A DNA stretch of 64,000 bases from Triplophysa rosa (taxonomy: Eukaryota; Chordata; Actinopteri; Cypriniformes; Nemacheilidae): the NCBI RefSeq assembly GCF_024868665.1, contig NC_079914.1, positions 4,731,859-4,795,858 on the forward strand. Reading direction: 5' to 3'. Below the pieces are notes generated by a model. That model saw only the letters and a list, made by a program, of their open reading frames with translations, searched no databases and was not told the DNA's origin. The stretch's first letter is position 1. Each line of letters starts with the position of its first letter. Both the position numbers and the translations under genes were made by a program. Positions 21,504 through 33,923 of the stretch are shown here, one piece after another.

Positions 21504-21740
21504 TATAGACCACTTCGGAAGGTGTAAACAACACTGGTCCAACGCTGGTGCAGAAGAACTTCCTGTTTCAGTTTTTTAACACTGCACAAACATTTGAACA
21601 AAATACAACTACATAAAAATTGCTAAATGCTAAACAAACATCATTAAGATTTAATGTCACAGTATATGTGAGATTTTAAAAAATAAAATAAAAATGGCGT
21701 GCTGCTGGACAAGTGTTTACATGTTGTGAAGTGGTCTATA
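21504..21740. mobile_element. TIR element (tatagac...gtctata family), copy 2
   Basis: Ends 'tatagaccacttc' and 'gaagtggtctata' are perfect 13-bp inverted repeats. The interior shares 'aacactggtcca' and 'acttcctgtttcagtttttt' with copy 1 at 3455-3754. 237 bp, no ORF. Confidence 0.8.
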
Positions 21741-23189
21741 TAGAGTAAAAGATATGTTTACAATAAAATCTAAAGTAGACTGTACTCTCATATAAAATAC
21801 CTCATACTGTGATTAGTTTGGTCATACCACCCACCACCTCTACTGTCTTTATTACTCTCTCTCTCACTGTGGATACATTCTCTCACACATTCTATCTCTG
21901 TCCTTCTCTCTTTTTACCTTCACTGCTAGAGACAGTTCAGTCGGTGTTGACATTTGTGCAAAACATGCCATCACGCAGACAGTTTGATTCAGCCCTACCA
22001 CGTGCTCTTAACGTGCTGTGCTTTTGCAGACATTAAACGCTGCAAGCCCGCTTTCTATTTATTCGTATTCTGCCGGGAATCAAAATGACATGTGACTCGC
22101 AGAGTCAACATGAAGATGCCAAACATTTCCCTGCTTTATACCGCTGGAAACGACTCAAACGCCTTCGACTAATCAAATTACACACTTGCCACCCATTCTT
22201 AAGCAGAATATTGATCTTACATCAAAATGAAGTCCGGTTCTCCTCATTTGACAAATTACCCACGATAGGGGGCTTAAACGTGTCAACACATGCCAAAGGA
22301 AGAGGCAGATAAAAGAAACCAGGGCAGGTGGGAGGTGATAGCTATCCCAGAATGACTCATGGAGCCAGAGATATGGATAGCCATGCAAGATGATATAGTA
22401 ATGCGTCCGTCCGCTGCGGGGGGAAACAGACTGCGGAAATGGTCCTTACAAGCCCTCTCATGTAAGGATTCTGTTTTCAACTCAGAATGCCTAGTTCGCT
22501 GTTAAACACTTCAAGACCATTTCTTTGTGCTGCATTTTTTTTTTCCAATGAAGACACATTTTGATATACCAAAAGACAAGTAAAACATATAAGTGAAGAA
22601 GAAGAGAGTAAAAAAGAATAAATTAATTTTTCACACAGGTGAGGTGAGCCGAGGCGTCTGTGCTTGATTTTCTCAATGACATAGCTCCCCCTAGAGGAGC
22701 AAAGCTGGATAATATAAATAAATCCATCTCGCCGGTTTCATCCGCTCCCCTCCCTCCCTTCCTGTGCCATAGAAAAGATCTAAGCGGTCTTGTCAGTGCA
22801 TAATCACAATCTCACTAAGCAGCCTTCCTCGTGGTTTTATTGCAAAATGGAAGACAGACATTCATTTCGCCTCAAAGGCTACGTTGGAGACGCGGAGCCG
22901 AGACTTGCGCTGATTACCGACGTGTCAAGCTGACAGATAGACTTGGAGTTTATTTCAGTCCATTGAGGGCTGACTTGTATAAACCTAACAGGACTTTTAT
23001 GAACAAAAGGATATAACGCGAAGGACGTTCACACAATCCCCTGGTCTCATTCGGTGATCAATATACAGACGTTCTCCACCTCCTTCCTCCCAAATCCTCC
23101 GATCCCTGTCTAAAATGATGTGCGGGGGAAATGTGGGAGTGTGGTGGAATGCTCAACAAAGTAAAAGAGGTTTTGGACGAGAAAAAAGT
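21741..23189. other. Unassigned non-coding DNA; possible conserved element
   Basis: No gene recognised. About 22150-22480 and 22640-22760 are repeat-free and balanced in composition. A pyrimidine-rich tract lies at about 21835-21935. Confidence 0.35.
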
Positions 23190-23470
23190 TGAATGCTCAC
23201 CCTGATAGCGCACATACATCTGGGAGATGTCTATTTCATGTCTGCATTTACATCTGCAAGACGTATTTTTTGATTGTTCGTTCATCTGTAATACGTCTCT
23301 GAGATGTCTCCTGTCAGATGTCTTATAGACATCTAGAAGACGTAAGACGTTGATGATTCAGCATGTATGTAAAACTGCCCTTTCTAAGATGTTTAGCAGA
23401 TGTTTTTACACAGCAGATGTTTTCCAGATCTCCAGCAGACATCTTGCAGACGTACCTGTGCTATCTGGGC
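23190..23470 (+). repeat. Interspersed repeat rich in agacgt/agatgt, copy 1
   Basis: Many short imperfect palindromes built from 'agacatct', 'gcagatgt' and 'agacgt', ending 'cagacgtacctgtgctatct'. A related copy lies in the opposite orientation at about 41835-42060. Family not assigned. Confidence 0.65.
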
Positions 23471-25019
23471 ATAGGTTTCTCTTTTCAACTTCGTCCCATA
23501 TGTTTCTCCTAAACTTGCTTATGAGAAATAAAAACCGAAGCAAATGAGACTGTAATTGTTGAAAAACATGAAGAGCATGGATGTGTAAAATGAATGTAGA
23601 TTATAGAGGTAAAAAAATCTGGATTTGGGTAAATCTGATGAGAAATGTTTGAGTTCATATTGAGATATTCAATTATATTGACTTTTGATGTCAGTTTGTT
23701 ACATTGTTGAGATCTGAAACTGTATTGGAGACATTTGTAAGGTTTCTGCCTCCTTTTCTCATGAGAAATATCTGAGAAGCAGATCAGAAAGTTTCCATTT
23801 GCTCTCCATTTCATATCACTGCTGTCTCTAAAGAATAATTGAGACATCCAAACCACATGCCATTTATCCCTCCCGTCGCTTCTATAACAGATTTCACAGT
23901 TTCAAGCTATAACATCTGCTATTCACTTCTGGGTATGTTGGAAAGGAATCTGGGAGATGTTGGATCGTGGGCCATCATTAAGGTCAGGCACTGATTCTGG
24001 ACGATGGGCCCGGGGCCTGCTTCACAGTCAGCGCTGCAATTTATCTCAAACAGGCTCTGTGTCTAAAATGTCAATATGGCATAACATTAAAATGCATCTT
24101 GAATAGAAGAACTGCAACAAAGATCACATACTTTTGGTCATGGAACACAAGTACATGAGTCAAGTTATTTGGATTACTTTGCGCAGCTGCAATAAGTGTA
24201 AATTATTCATTATTGTTACGATCATCCTCTTTCTATATTTTACGATTTATTATTCATAACGGATTACGTTTTCAGCTGAGATTTCATCCTACATCTCAAA
24301 CTGTGCTGAAAGGTCACAGACAATGAAACAATCTCAACTCATTGTCTAGGCAGCTCGGCCATCAACACAGACACTAAACGCTTCAATAAAGCGCAACCTT
24401 GAATCCGTGACGGCGAGACTTTCAAGTTTTCTCAGGTTGATTTTGGCTCGTAAACATCAGTGACAGGCTTTCCACTGAGGCAATTCTCTCATGAGGTCAA
24501 CGGTATCCTTTTATTGGTTTGTTAAGTTTAATGTTTGCATTGTAAAGCTGGAAATCTCTCATAAAATCTGGGAGCAGACACCGTAATGTCCCTCTCAACC
24601 TTGCACGTAGCAAAGAAACGGCACTGCTTTGACACCACTGTATTGACTACAATTGCTTTTCTATAGGTCTCTGTGGACTCTGGTTTGCATCCACAAATAA
24701 GTACATTACAGTTTTACAGGGTGACTGTAACCATCCTCAATAATGCTATATTCTACTACACAGAACGTGCAGTGTTTCTTCAAATTTATCTTTATGATTG
24801 AATGAGATATTTTAAAGGTTTTAATAAAGGTTTTTGTGCATGTCTACCAGTCATTGCATTGAAGTGTTTGAATTCAGGCCAGGCACCAAGACGCCAAGAT
24901 AAACCTGCGAGAGAGACCCAGTGTGTTTTTTCCAGTACTACGCTTCAGAGAAGAAAAAATAATATAGAAATAATATTTTATACACATCCCTAATGGAACA
25001 AAACAATAAAATCCACCAC
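23471..25019. other. Unassigned non-coding DNA; possible conserved element
   Basis: No gene recognised. About 23920-24040 and 24250-24620 are repeat-free with balanced composition. Confidence 0.35.
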
Positions 25020-25280
25020 AGAAATTCAAATGGTTTCCATTAAAATACCATTTACCAGTAAACCAGTAGCTTTATTCATTAACCATTACAAATTCCTTTT
25101 TGAAAGGTGTTTTAGACATCATTCCAATAGGATTTAATAGTGTGCTATTGGTTCCCATCTGCCAGATAACATCCCACCAATAGAATCCAACACATAACAG
25201 TAGACACCATTATAGTTTCCATTAAAACCAGCACAATTCCCATGATAACAATTACATGTTCTATTGTGTTTTGGGCAGGG
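25020..25280. repeat. Probable interspersed repeat (tttccattaaaa type)
   Basis: The motif 'ggtttccattaaaa' at the left and 'agtttccattaaaac' at about 25216 recur in a stretch of short related phrases. It resembles a repeat common in cyprinids, but no clear TIR was found. Confidence 0.35.
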
Positions 25281-26795
25281 TTATTCTGTTTTTATTTCAG
25301 CAGGGATAGCTTTCTATAACCATTTACACTTATTCTGGTTACTTTTGGCAACAAAACATCTGTCAGTAACAAACTAATAAAGGTGTTGATTGATTAACAT
25401 TGACATTACCGTAAAAAAATTGACGTTTTATAGATATATATATAATATTGACAACTCGGATCCAAAACTTGACTACAGAATAAGAACCTTGACATACGAA
25501 TATGATTTTATCTACAACATTCCCTTAACCTTTTATATAATTTCAGGTACAATTTGCGCAGTTCTGCTTTGAGGTGGTTTATCGATGCATATCCCATCAT
25601 CTCTATCAACTTCTAAAGAGCCAATGTTTTTGACTCTGTTATAAAGCAGGTCAATGGGCAGGCAGCAACATGGTTAGTTCTGCACCAGGCTTTGGTTTCT
25701 AACGCTGGGGGTGGAAAATGTCATGACTACGAATGGATGAGTCTCAGAACTGCCAAGTAGGCTTTGGGAGCACTGGACCAAAAGGAGCCACAGAGGACCC
25801 GAGCCCTCTTCCTAATCAACTATTTAACACCTTAGATTAAGAAAACAGTGAATTATTGAAAGCCCAGAGCTCTGAGGAGAAGAGAAGGACAGGGCTGAAA
25901 GCCACACTGTACTAAAGAAGCAGAATGTGTCGCAGCATGTTAAACGTCTTGAGAAATGAAGTGGCGCTCGGATAGAAATGCAATATGCAAAACGCAATAA
26001 ATTAAAGACAGCCGGCTATCAAGAAGAGAAATCAATTATAAAGAATTACAGAAAGGGCGATTTTAATATAAAACCTCAACCCAAAGATTTTCCACTGGAT
26101 TTGCTTTACGACATAGACACACAGTGCCAACATGTCACCAAAGGCTAACATGACCTGCAGGACTAGATTTATGCAAAATTAACTGTAGCTGGCACAATAA
26201 ATGTTTACCCTGCGTCATTTTGCTCACTGTCTTCAACGATGAAGGCACGCCACGCCACGCAACCTGTTCACATTGGCGTCGACCCAATCATGGCAAACTT
26301 GCACCATGGCAGATGAATCTTTGACGTCAAGTACAAAAGATATGGGGAAGATTTCCCCATCCTTCATGATAAACCCAAAAGTCACATTTTACTACTCCAT
26401 TTAGCATTGTATTTTCCATGCGATCCACGATTCAATGAGATCATGCATGCGACCCTTTTGGGCCGTGATCCACCAGTTGAGAACCACTTCGAGAAATCAT
26501 ATCTGTAATTTTCCCCATCGTGGCTATGAAACCAGGCGAAAAAGGAGAATGTGTAGAGGTTGTTGATTTGATTCCAAGTACTATTGTGTCGACGTTGTGT
26601 TTTGCAGCAAATATCAAGCTGATTTTGCACATCATTGCTTTTGCATTACAGACAGAATTCTCTATCAAACCTGGCCTGTCTCTATTTGTGACAGGAGAAT
26701 AGGCACAAATCTGTCCATTTGCAGGTTAAGAAGGGCAAAGATTTCTCTTCGCACAAGAGACACATATCTGCATTGCCAATGAATGGTATTAGTAT
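25281..26795. other. Unassigned non-coding DNA; possible conserved element
   Basis: No gene recognised. About 25690-26160 is repeat-free, purine-rich and even in composition. ORFs near 26380-26700 occur on both strands without domains. Confidence 0.35.
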
Positions 26796-27058
26796 TTTAT
26801 GGTAAAGAAACAGTTTACCCATTTATTTGCCCTCATGTCATTTCAAACCTTTATATGACTCTGCAGTGGAACACAAAAGAAGATATTTTGAAAAATGTCT
26901 CATTGGTGTTGTGTCCATACAATGGAAGTCAATGGGGGGCAATGTTGTTTGGTTATCAATGTTCTTCAACATATCTTCTTTTGTGTCATACAGGTTTGAA
27001 ATGACTTTAGGATGAGTAAATGAAGGAATTTTAGTTTTTAAGCGACCTATTCCTTTAA
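26796..27058. mobile_element. Short palindromic DNA repeat, copy C
   Basis: Complete copy of the family at 12184-12449: 'agaagatattttgaaaaatg' on the left arm, 'caacatatcttctttt' on the right arm, ends 'tttgccctcatgtcatttc' and 'gatgagtaaatga'. Confidence 0.75.
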
Positions 27059-27260
27059 TGGACAGTTTCATCTTAATTTAATGTTATAAAAGGGTTCAGT
27101 TCTGGTCAGTTCTGGTCCTTGATTCTGATTGGCTGAGCCGAGTTCTAAGCCATTATAAAATACCCCGATTTATAACGGCTGACCGCATTACATAGCCTAA
27201 ATGTCACTTTATTTACTTTATTTTATGAAAACTTGCTACGCATATGGAATAACAGTTTTA

Positions 27261-27396
27261 TAAAAGCAATACGCTCTGCGAAGCAGTGAGTTACAAGTGC
27301 ATTTTATAACATCTAAGGGGGTTTTAGGCACGACAAGGCCTTAGCTGTTATAAAATGCACTGTAACCCACTGCTTCTTGGGGCTTATTGCTTTATT
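27261..27396. repeat. Fold-back repeat
   Basis: Arms 'aagcagtgagttac...gtgcattttataaca' (27281-27311) and 'tgttataaaatgcactgtaa...cactgctt' (27346-27375) are inverted repeats, with weaker pairing extending outward. It is preceded by 'gattggctga', a phrase often seen in fish repeats. Confidence 0.55.
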
Positions 27397-27479
27397 TTAA
27401 GGTACAAAGAATCACAATGTTTCTAATTCTAAGTGGTTTTATTACCTTTTATTAACCATTACAATATGTAGAACCACAA

Positions 27480-28525
27480 TTTCACTACACATTATTGTTT
27501 GTAACTGAGATCAAGACAAGACCAAGACCAGGGTGTGTTAAGAACACAGCAAAATCATTAAAAAATGTCAAATTAACACTCACAGTGAATATATAATACA
27601 CACTAGTGTGGATGCTGTGAACAAAACTTTAAAGAGTTCTGGTCTGGTCTTGGTTTTGTCTTGGTCTCAAACCCTCAAATTCATCTGGAAGGATCCACAT
27701 ACCTTAACCCTAAAAAGTCAGAGGTTATAGTAGAGGTGACCTTAAAGTCACCTTGAAATCAAAAGGGGAAGTGTTTTATACAGTGTTGCAGTGATTATTA
27801 TAAATTATTTATCCTTGCACACCTTTTTTTTTATTCATATGCACTTGCAATCTTTAATTAATAACATTAAGCTCCCTTTCCCATCTCAACAACAATTCTA
27901 CACCACATGACGTAAGCAAAAATAAGGGGTAGGACTATACTGACTGTCCAATGGCCAGGCATTTTTAGCCCTCCCCTCCACAACAGACTGTAAACTGGCA
28001 TTCAAACCTGTCTCCATTTTGTTAGCAACGTCCAACTTACAAGAAACCAATCAAAACGGGAAAAGCAAACTAAAGCCCCACCCTACATTTTTTTTCTGAT
28101 TTCAGAAGCCATTGCACTCGGATATACGTCACTAAAGAAGTCGATAGCAACTTCTGTTTCATGGTGACTTTAACCCTAGAAAGTCAGAGGTCATAGCAGA
28201 GGTGAATTGATGTCTAGGAATTTTATTTTGTTCTATAAAAAAACAAATACAAATACTGAAGAGATTATATGCACTTATATAAAACTATTTTCAACACTCA
28301 TATAAGAAATAAGATCTTAATTATATTTTATGCAGAAAGTTTTACATCCAATTAAGATGTTAATAAATAACTTAGATTTTTTTAAGACTGACCACAACTG
28401 CAGAAATATTACTTAATTTCCTTTCTTGTCTGAGTTCTCCTAGTCTGAGACCAAATGTAATCCAAGACCAAGACAAGACCAATACCATCACAAAATGGTC
28501 TTAAGACCAGTCTCGGCATCATGCT
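27480..28525. repeat. Composite 'agacaagaccaagacca' repeat region
   Basis: Inverted purine/pyrimidine arms near 27506-27531 and 27641-27671 form a hairpin, and related phrases return at about 28440-28515. The TTAA element 27746-28169 is inserted within it. No coding capacity. Confidence 0.45.
27746..28169. mobile_element. TTAA-flanked MITE (AGTCACC...GGTGACT ends)
   Basis: Inverted ends AGTCACCTTGAA and TTCATGGTGACT (one mismatch), flanked by TTAA at 27742-27745 and 28170-28173. It shares subterminal sequence with 43443-43880 and 45102-45506 ('acttctgtttca', 'gatatacgtcac'-type). 424 bp, no transposase. A diverged ~33-bp direct repeat ('agtcagaggt.atag.agaggtga') lies on each side. Confidence 0.8.
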
Positions 28526-28672
28526 TACTTTTGGTTACTACTAACCACAGTAACCTTGATACCCAAGAACCTTTAATATACCCAATGGAATATATACCAT
28601 TGACATCCGACAGACATCAGAGTACAAATACACTGCCAACGTAAACATATCATCCTAATACATATGTGACCC

Positions 28673-29241
28673 TGCACCACAAAACCAGTCATTGGTCACA
28701 AAAAAGTAGCCAGCAATACATTGTATGGGTGAAGATGATCGATTTTTCTTTTATGCGAAAAATCATTCGAATATTAAGTAAAGATCATGCTCCACGAAGA
28801 TTTTTTTGTAAATTTCCTACTGTAAATATATAAAAACATTTGTGGATGCCGCATAATTGTGGGCAAAAAAACACGCCTACAAACATCGCTCGCTGTCGCT
28901 GATGCCTGTTCTTTGAGAATTACCCACTCAAGTTTGGTATCTATGTAAAGCTTAGAATTTCAGCTTTTGGGTTCATCTACTCTCCACTACATCATTACAG
29001 CGGTAAGCCAATAGAAAGCTTTCAAACAAACCTGTTTCTTCTTAGCAACGGCCTGCTACATTGCCTCTGATGGATAACTTTAAAGGCAATTTTCTCAATA
29101 TATATATTTTTTGAATAGCTGCATAACGGCCAAATATTGTCCTATCCTAATAAACCATACATCAATAAAAAGTTTATTTATTCAGTTTCCAGATGATTTA
29201 CAAATCTCAATTTAAACAAAAATGTGATCCATGGTCACATA
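28673..29241. mobile_element. TIR element with tatgtgacc...ggtcacata ends
   Basis: The left end 'tatgtgaccctgcaccac' and right end 'ccatggtcacata' are inverted. The interior contains 'catacatcaataaaaag' and 'ctttaaaggcaattttctc', phrases of a repeat very common in cyprinids. About 28855-29080 looks like a separate insertion of about 220 bp. No transposase. Confidence 0.7.
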
Positions 29242-30395
29242 TCATCTACCAGGTGAACAAATCACAACTCTGATGCCTCTGAAAAGAACCAACCCTCTCC
29301 ACAACAAGCCACATGATTTGAGATCTCATTCATTTCAGTACCAAAAGTGAGCAATTGCTTGCCTTTAGTAAAGCAATACTAAAAGTGGATAATTGTTGGC
29401 ACTAAAACAAAACATACCAAGAAAAAACGTCAAGCTCTAGGCTTCTAACCAAATATACCCAGGTCAACGTTTGAAAAGATTCATCCTTGCAATGCAAATA
29501 TTAAGACTTTGTTTATAGGCGCATAATTGCATCTGAATATATGAAGCGCTTATCAGGAAAAGGCGCCGCAGAAGAAAGCTGTTAAGCCACCTGCACGCTA
29601 GAGAACACATTATCCTGGAACATCTGTGCGTCGAAAACAGAAATAAAATAATGAGGGAGATTATCTTTCCATTCAGACCCCTGCTTCGCTAAAGAGAGTG
29701 CGTAATTGCCCTGTCAAGGCGCGGGCCTGCGTGTGTCGTTTATGAGTTATAAATGCTTACATTCTGAACTTTGTGTAGCTGGTCTCATTGCATTTCGATA
29801 TGAAAAACAGTAGAACTTGTAATTGCCCTTATGAAAGGCCTCATCGTGCCTTCAGACCAGTCATTCTTCTTTGACTGGTCTTTCTTCATACAAACTCGCA
29901 CTTATGACCGGATCAACATTAATACTGCTAATTAGACTCCGAAAGGTGATTTCATAAAGGCGAATGCTTTAATTATGATCTCGCTGAGCACGTTGGTGTG
30001 TTTTTGAAAGTATTCTTCATCTCAAATCAAGTGGAATGTTCTCCCCGTGTGCTGTGCGTCTACCTATCTGCCTTTTGTAGATCATCGCAGCGGGACCTTC
30101 TTCCATTACACTAATGAGTGAGGAAATGAATGGCTTCTGAACAGACCTCGATGCCCCGGGTGAAAGGCGGCTTCCTGTGCGACGGAGAAGATCACCGGGC
30201 CCTGTGCTGCTATGTTGCGAGTCGTTTCATAAAAAGTAACATTGGGTCGGTAATGATTTTGCATTGAAGAACCTCGCCCGGGTCTACGGGGCACGTATTG
30301 AAAAATTGACACGATGGAATCAATCATTTTTCCAATAACTGGTCCCAATAGGTAAACCTGATTGTACATATGGTTAGAGATTTAAGTAAAGTTCC
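29242..30395. promoter_or_regulatory. Candidate conserved non-coding element
   Basis: About 29480-30380 is repeat-free, unusually balanced in composition, free of simple repeats, and rich in homeodomain-type AT cores ('gctaattaga', 'tttaattatg', 'cgtaattg'). No ORF shows a domain and no splice-bounded exon was found. Such sequence in fish gene deserts is often a conserved enhancer. The call is inference; cross-species alignment is needed. Confidence 0.3.
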
Positions 30396-30399
30396 TAAA

Positions 30400-30570
30400 C
30401 TATAAAATTCTTTCATCATTTATTCTCCCTCATATCATTTCAAACTTGTATGACACAAACAAGATTTTTAAAGAACGTTGGTAACCAAACAACACTGACC
30501 ACCGTTGACTTCCATTGTATGAGCACAAAACCACGGACACATTTCTCAAAATATCTTTCTCCCCTAAACC
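30400..30570. repeat. Short palindromic DNA repeat, half copy D
   Basis: Left half of the family: 'cctcatatcatttcaaactt', 'aagaacgttggtaaccaaac', 'aaatatctttctcccc'. The opposite arm is absent. Confidence 0.6.
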
Positions 30571-31694
30571 TAGTGCATTCAAGAAGTCAAACTATAACTG
30601 AATGTTTTGGCCTTTGGACGTGATGGTAAATGCAGTATTCTGTATGGCAGCACTGTATCTGGACTGTCTTCTACATTCAGGGAAATGCATGCTGTGGTGT
30701 CAAAGGACATTATTTATTGATCTTATGCTCTTTGGGTTTGTAGTGTCTTGCAGTGTTTTGGATAACATAACCAGGCAGTATGTGTCTCCAGAGAGGATAC
30801 GTGGCCTCTTGAGTTCATATTTTGCATGTAGGGATGTGCATCTGAAGAATTAAACTCACTGTTAAAATGAATAATAAAAAACAACATCAGTAAATAAGGA
30901 TAAATAAATCAGCACAGTTGTTCTGTATATGCTAGTGTAATGCTAAAACGTGACAAAATGAAATTTAAGCAGATACACACATTTCAAATGTACATTCATC
31001 TTCTTACAGGAAAACTGACTGAGAATACCGATGACTCATCTTGCACTAAGGGGCGTGTACAATTTCATTACATTACGCTAAATGTGAAGAAGTCTTGGGC
31101 TTTAAGGACACAAGGTCTTTTAACTTTGACTGTTTTTTAAACACTTTTTCTTTAAATCAAAGCTTGAATGGTGCGATTCATCTCTGACTGAGTGGGTTCG
31201 GTTCAAGGCTGAGAACTCTGAATTCTTTCGAAACGCTTATGGAGAAAATAACTTTTGGAAAAAAAATACTTCTCAAAAAAAAGTGGGCCATTGCACTATG
31301 GACAGCACTGCGCGTGTGTGGGTGCTACATTACAGATTCATTGCAAATGCAGTTGTTAAGAGTGAGCCCTCCGTGGTGCCATGGGTATGTGTAGCTGGAG
31401 CACATTGCATGATATGCCATTGTAACACAGATCGTATCTTTTAAGTTATATGCTTGATATTGTATCAAATTATCAACCTGAAACGAGCCGAAATATCCGG
31501 CACAGGCGCCTCTCCCTTCAGTGCTCGGGCTCATTCTCACTCTAGCTGTTATCAAAGGACGATCATGTAAGCGCGCCATAACAAAGGCTGAAACTAATAA
31601 ATATAACAAGAACAGTTATATAAACCATATATACCATATATAAACTTATTGTATGAGAGCTGTTGAGTTTGACTGTAACTTGACTACTGTTATG
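30571..31694. other. Unassigned DNA
   Basis: An 83-codon ORF at 30602-30853 has no recognisable domain. I see no support for a gene. The remainder is AT-rich non-coding DNA. Confidence 0.4.
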
Positions 31695-31859
31695 CATATA
31701 ATAACTCAACTCAACTTTATTTATAGCACTTTTTACAATTTTTATTGTTACAAAGCAGCTGTACATGAGACATATTGACTATAAGCAAAATGATTAAAGT
31801 TATACCTGCAAAAACAAGAAAAAGGTGAAAACACAGAAGACAGACATACCCACATACAA

Positions 31860-31985
31860 AACACTCCACACACACAATATGCACACGTACTAACACACAT
31901 AGACATAGACACACACACACGGACGCTCACGCACATGCACACGCACACACACACACGCAGTCAAGCACGCACACACACAGACACG
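31860..31985. repeat. (CA)n-rich microsatellite
   Basis: Interrupted 'cacaca' and 'cgcaca' runs within the LINE 3' UTR. The Cys/Val-rich minus-strand ORFs here are translations of this repeat. Confidence 0.9.
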
Positions 31986-32627
31986 CACGCACAGTGAGAG
32001 CACACATTTAAGATAAAGGAGAGAGAAGCACAGGTCAAATATAACAGATTATAAATTCCTATATGCAATATTAATTAAGTAAAACTTTAAAATTCTAAAG
32101 CAGCCCCCCCAGTCAGGCAAATAGTGCAAAACAGTATGCAAACGATGGCGAGGAACCCAAAACTCCAATGGAGAAAAAAAACCTCAGGAGAACCCAGGCC
32201 CAACCAGGGGATTCCAGTTCCCCTCTGGCAAAAGCTGCTGCCTCTGCACAAGCTCCAGAGAGCTTGCACAACAAGGCTAAATAAAAATAAAAAAACTTAC
32301 TAATAAGGTAAATTATAGTTTAAGATTATCATTAATAATCTAATAGCATTTGAAATTTTGTGGTGAAGACGTGTCAAGTGACCGCGTCCTTCTTTATCCA
32401 GCTCTATCATCTCAGCTCTTGTCAGGTCACCACTTCCCATTCTCCGCTCTACCATCAGGTCAGGCCATGAACTGCATCCTGCTCGCTGTGGTAACCTTGG
32501 AACAATGAGACAAGACTGGCTGAGAGTAGAGTACTGTTCTGCACTCTTTGATGCAACAAGTACATCAGTTGTGTTTTTGGTTCCGGTTGATCTAACTAAT
32601 GCAGCCTAAACCCTCTGAAGATTTATA

Positions 32628-33255
32628 TTATGGAAGAGTAGTGTATGCAAGATTAAAAAGATGCGTCTTTAGTCTAGATTTAAACTGACAGAGTGTGTCT
32701 GCCTCCCGGACAGTGCAGGGAAGACAATTCCAAAGTTTAGGCGCTAAATAGGAAAAGGATCTACCACCTGCACTTGATTTTGAAATTCTAGGTATTACCA
32801 ACTGACAGGACGCCTGAGAGCGTAATTCACGTGACGGACTGTAATACAAGAGGAGTTCACTAAAGTACTGAGGAGCTAAATCATGTAGGGCTTTATAGGT
32901 AAGAAGCAAGATTTTAAAGTTAATGCAACCAGTGCAAGGTTGACAGAACCGGGCTAATATGTTCATACTTTTTTGTACGTGTAAGAACTCGAGCTGCCGC
33001 ATTTTGGACCAGTTGGAGTTTTTGTAATAAGCCTGCAGGGCAACCGCCTAACAGTGCATTACAGTAGTCTAGTCTTGATGTCATGAATGCATGAATTAAC
33101 TTCTGTGCATCTGACAGTGACAGCATATGACGTAGTTTAGATATATTCTTAAAATGGAAAAACGCAATTTTAATCAGATTACTATCGAATAGAACGCCAA
33201 GATTCTTAGCTGACGACGAGGGTTTTATGGAACATCCGTCAATAGTTAAGCAGTA
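32628..33255 (-). pseudogene. LINE RT C-terminal remnant
   Basis: The minus strand encodes 'HAFMTSRLDYCNALLGGCP' and 'LQLVQNAAARVLTRTKKYEH' (33126-32920). After a frame change (32930-32628) it encodes 'INFKILLLTYKALHDLAP', 'SAGGRSFSYLAPKLWNCLP' and 'FKSRLKTHLFNLAY'. These are the conserved C-terminal blocks following RT in L2-type elements. The catalytic palm is not included because the copy is 5'-truncated. Confidence 0.85.
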
Positions 33256-33500
33256 CTAATAACTCAATTAAGGAAAAACAATATATTTTGTACTGTTTTA
33301 AAATATGTTCTCCATCATTTTTGTGGTTTTAGAGTGTGTAATTAATACAATTAAATAAAAACTATTTCAAAAAGATTTTTTAAGTAACAAATTTTCGGTT
33401 TTTGTATCGGTTTTCGGCCAAGTGCATATTAAATTTTCGGTATTGGTTTCGCCCCACAATTGTCATTTTAGTGCATCAATATTTTACAGTGTTTACACTA

Positions 33501-33660
33501 AAAGGGGCGATTCACATTTTGCGTCTTTTGTGCGCGCATATTAGTTATTTTAAATGTAGCCGCGCGACAAGAGCGCTCAAATAGTGAGCGACGCCGGTCG
33601 AGATCCGCATGCGGTGCAACGCTCCCACAGGGGTTAAAGCAAAAAAAATCCTGAGTAATT
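33501..33660 (+). repeat. ggggcgattcacat MITE, fragment 1
   Basis: Starts 'ggggcgattcacattttgcg' and continues with 'gcgcgcatattagttatttta', matching the left part of the complete copy at 41003-41230. The right end is missing. Confidence 0.6.
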
Positions 33661-33923
33661 TAATCATTAGTTTCATAGGTATTAATGGTGATGATATGGC
33701 ACAAGTCACATCCACAACACATATAAATAATAAATAATTTAAATAAATCATGGAAACTGATATATTTATTTTTTGTGAAAGAACACTTTAAAAATGCTCC
33801 CTGGAAATTTTTTATGCAACTTCTATTGCTGTAGAAGTATTTAAGTATATATTTAAGTTAATATTTAGCCATATATTTGTCATAGTGTTTTACTCTGACA
33901 GCATATTGTTAAGTATACTGTTA
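33661..33923. other. Unassigned AT-rich DNA
   Basis: Nothing recognised between the two MITE fragments. Confidence 0.4.

Larger units (their letters stand above)
31695..33255 (-). mobile_element. L2-type LINE, 5'-truncated 3' end
   Basis: Minus-strand copy. It begins near 33255 with the RT thumb-side motif 'AKNLGVLFDSNL', runs through the C-terminal coding part and a long 3' UTR, and ends at a 'ttgagttgag' tail (plus-strand 'actcaactcaac' at 31703-31714), a known 3' terminus for L2-like elements in cyprinids. 5' truncation is normal for LINE insertions. The 3' UTR holds a CA-rich microsatellite at about 31860-31985. Confidence 0.82.

Noticed and set aside
30602..30853. Small protein gene
   Set aside because: No recognisable domain, homologous motif or splice structure; length is not exceptional by chance.
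31717..31954. Cys/Val-rich minus-strand proteins
   Set aside because: Translation of the CA-rich microsatellite in the LINE 3' UTR.
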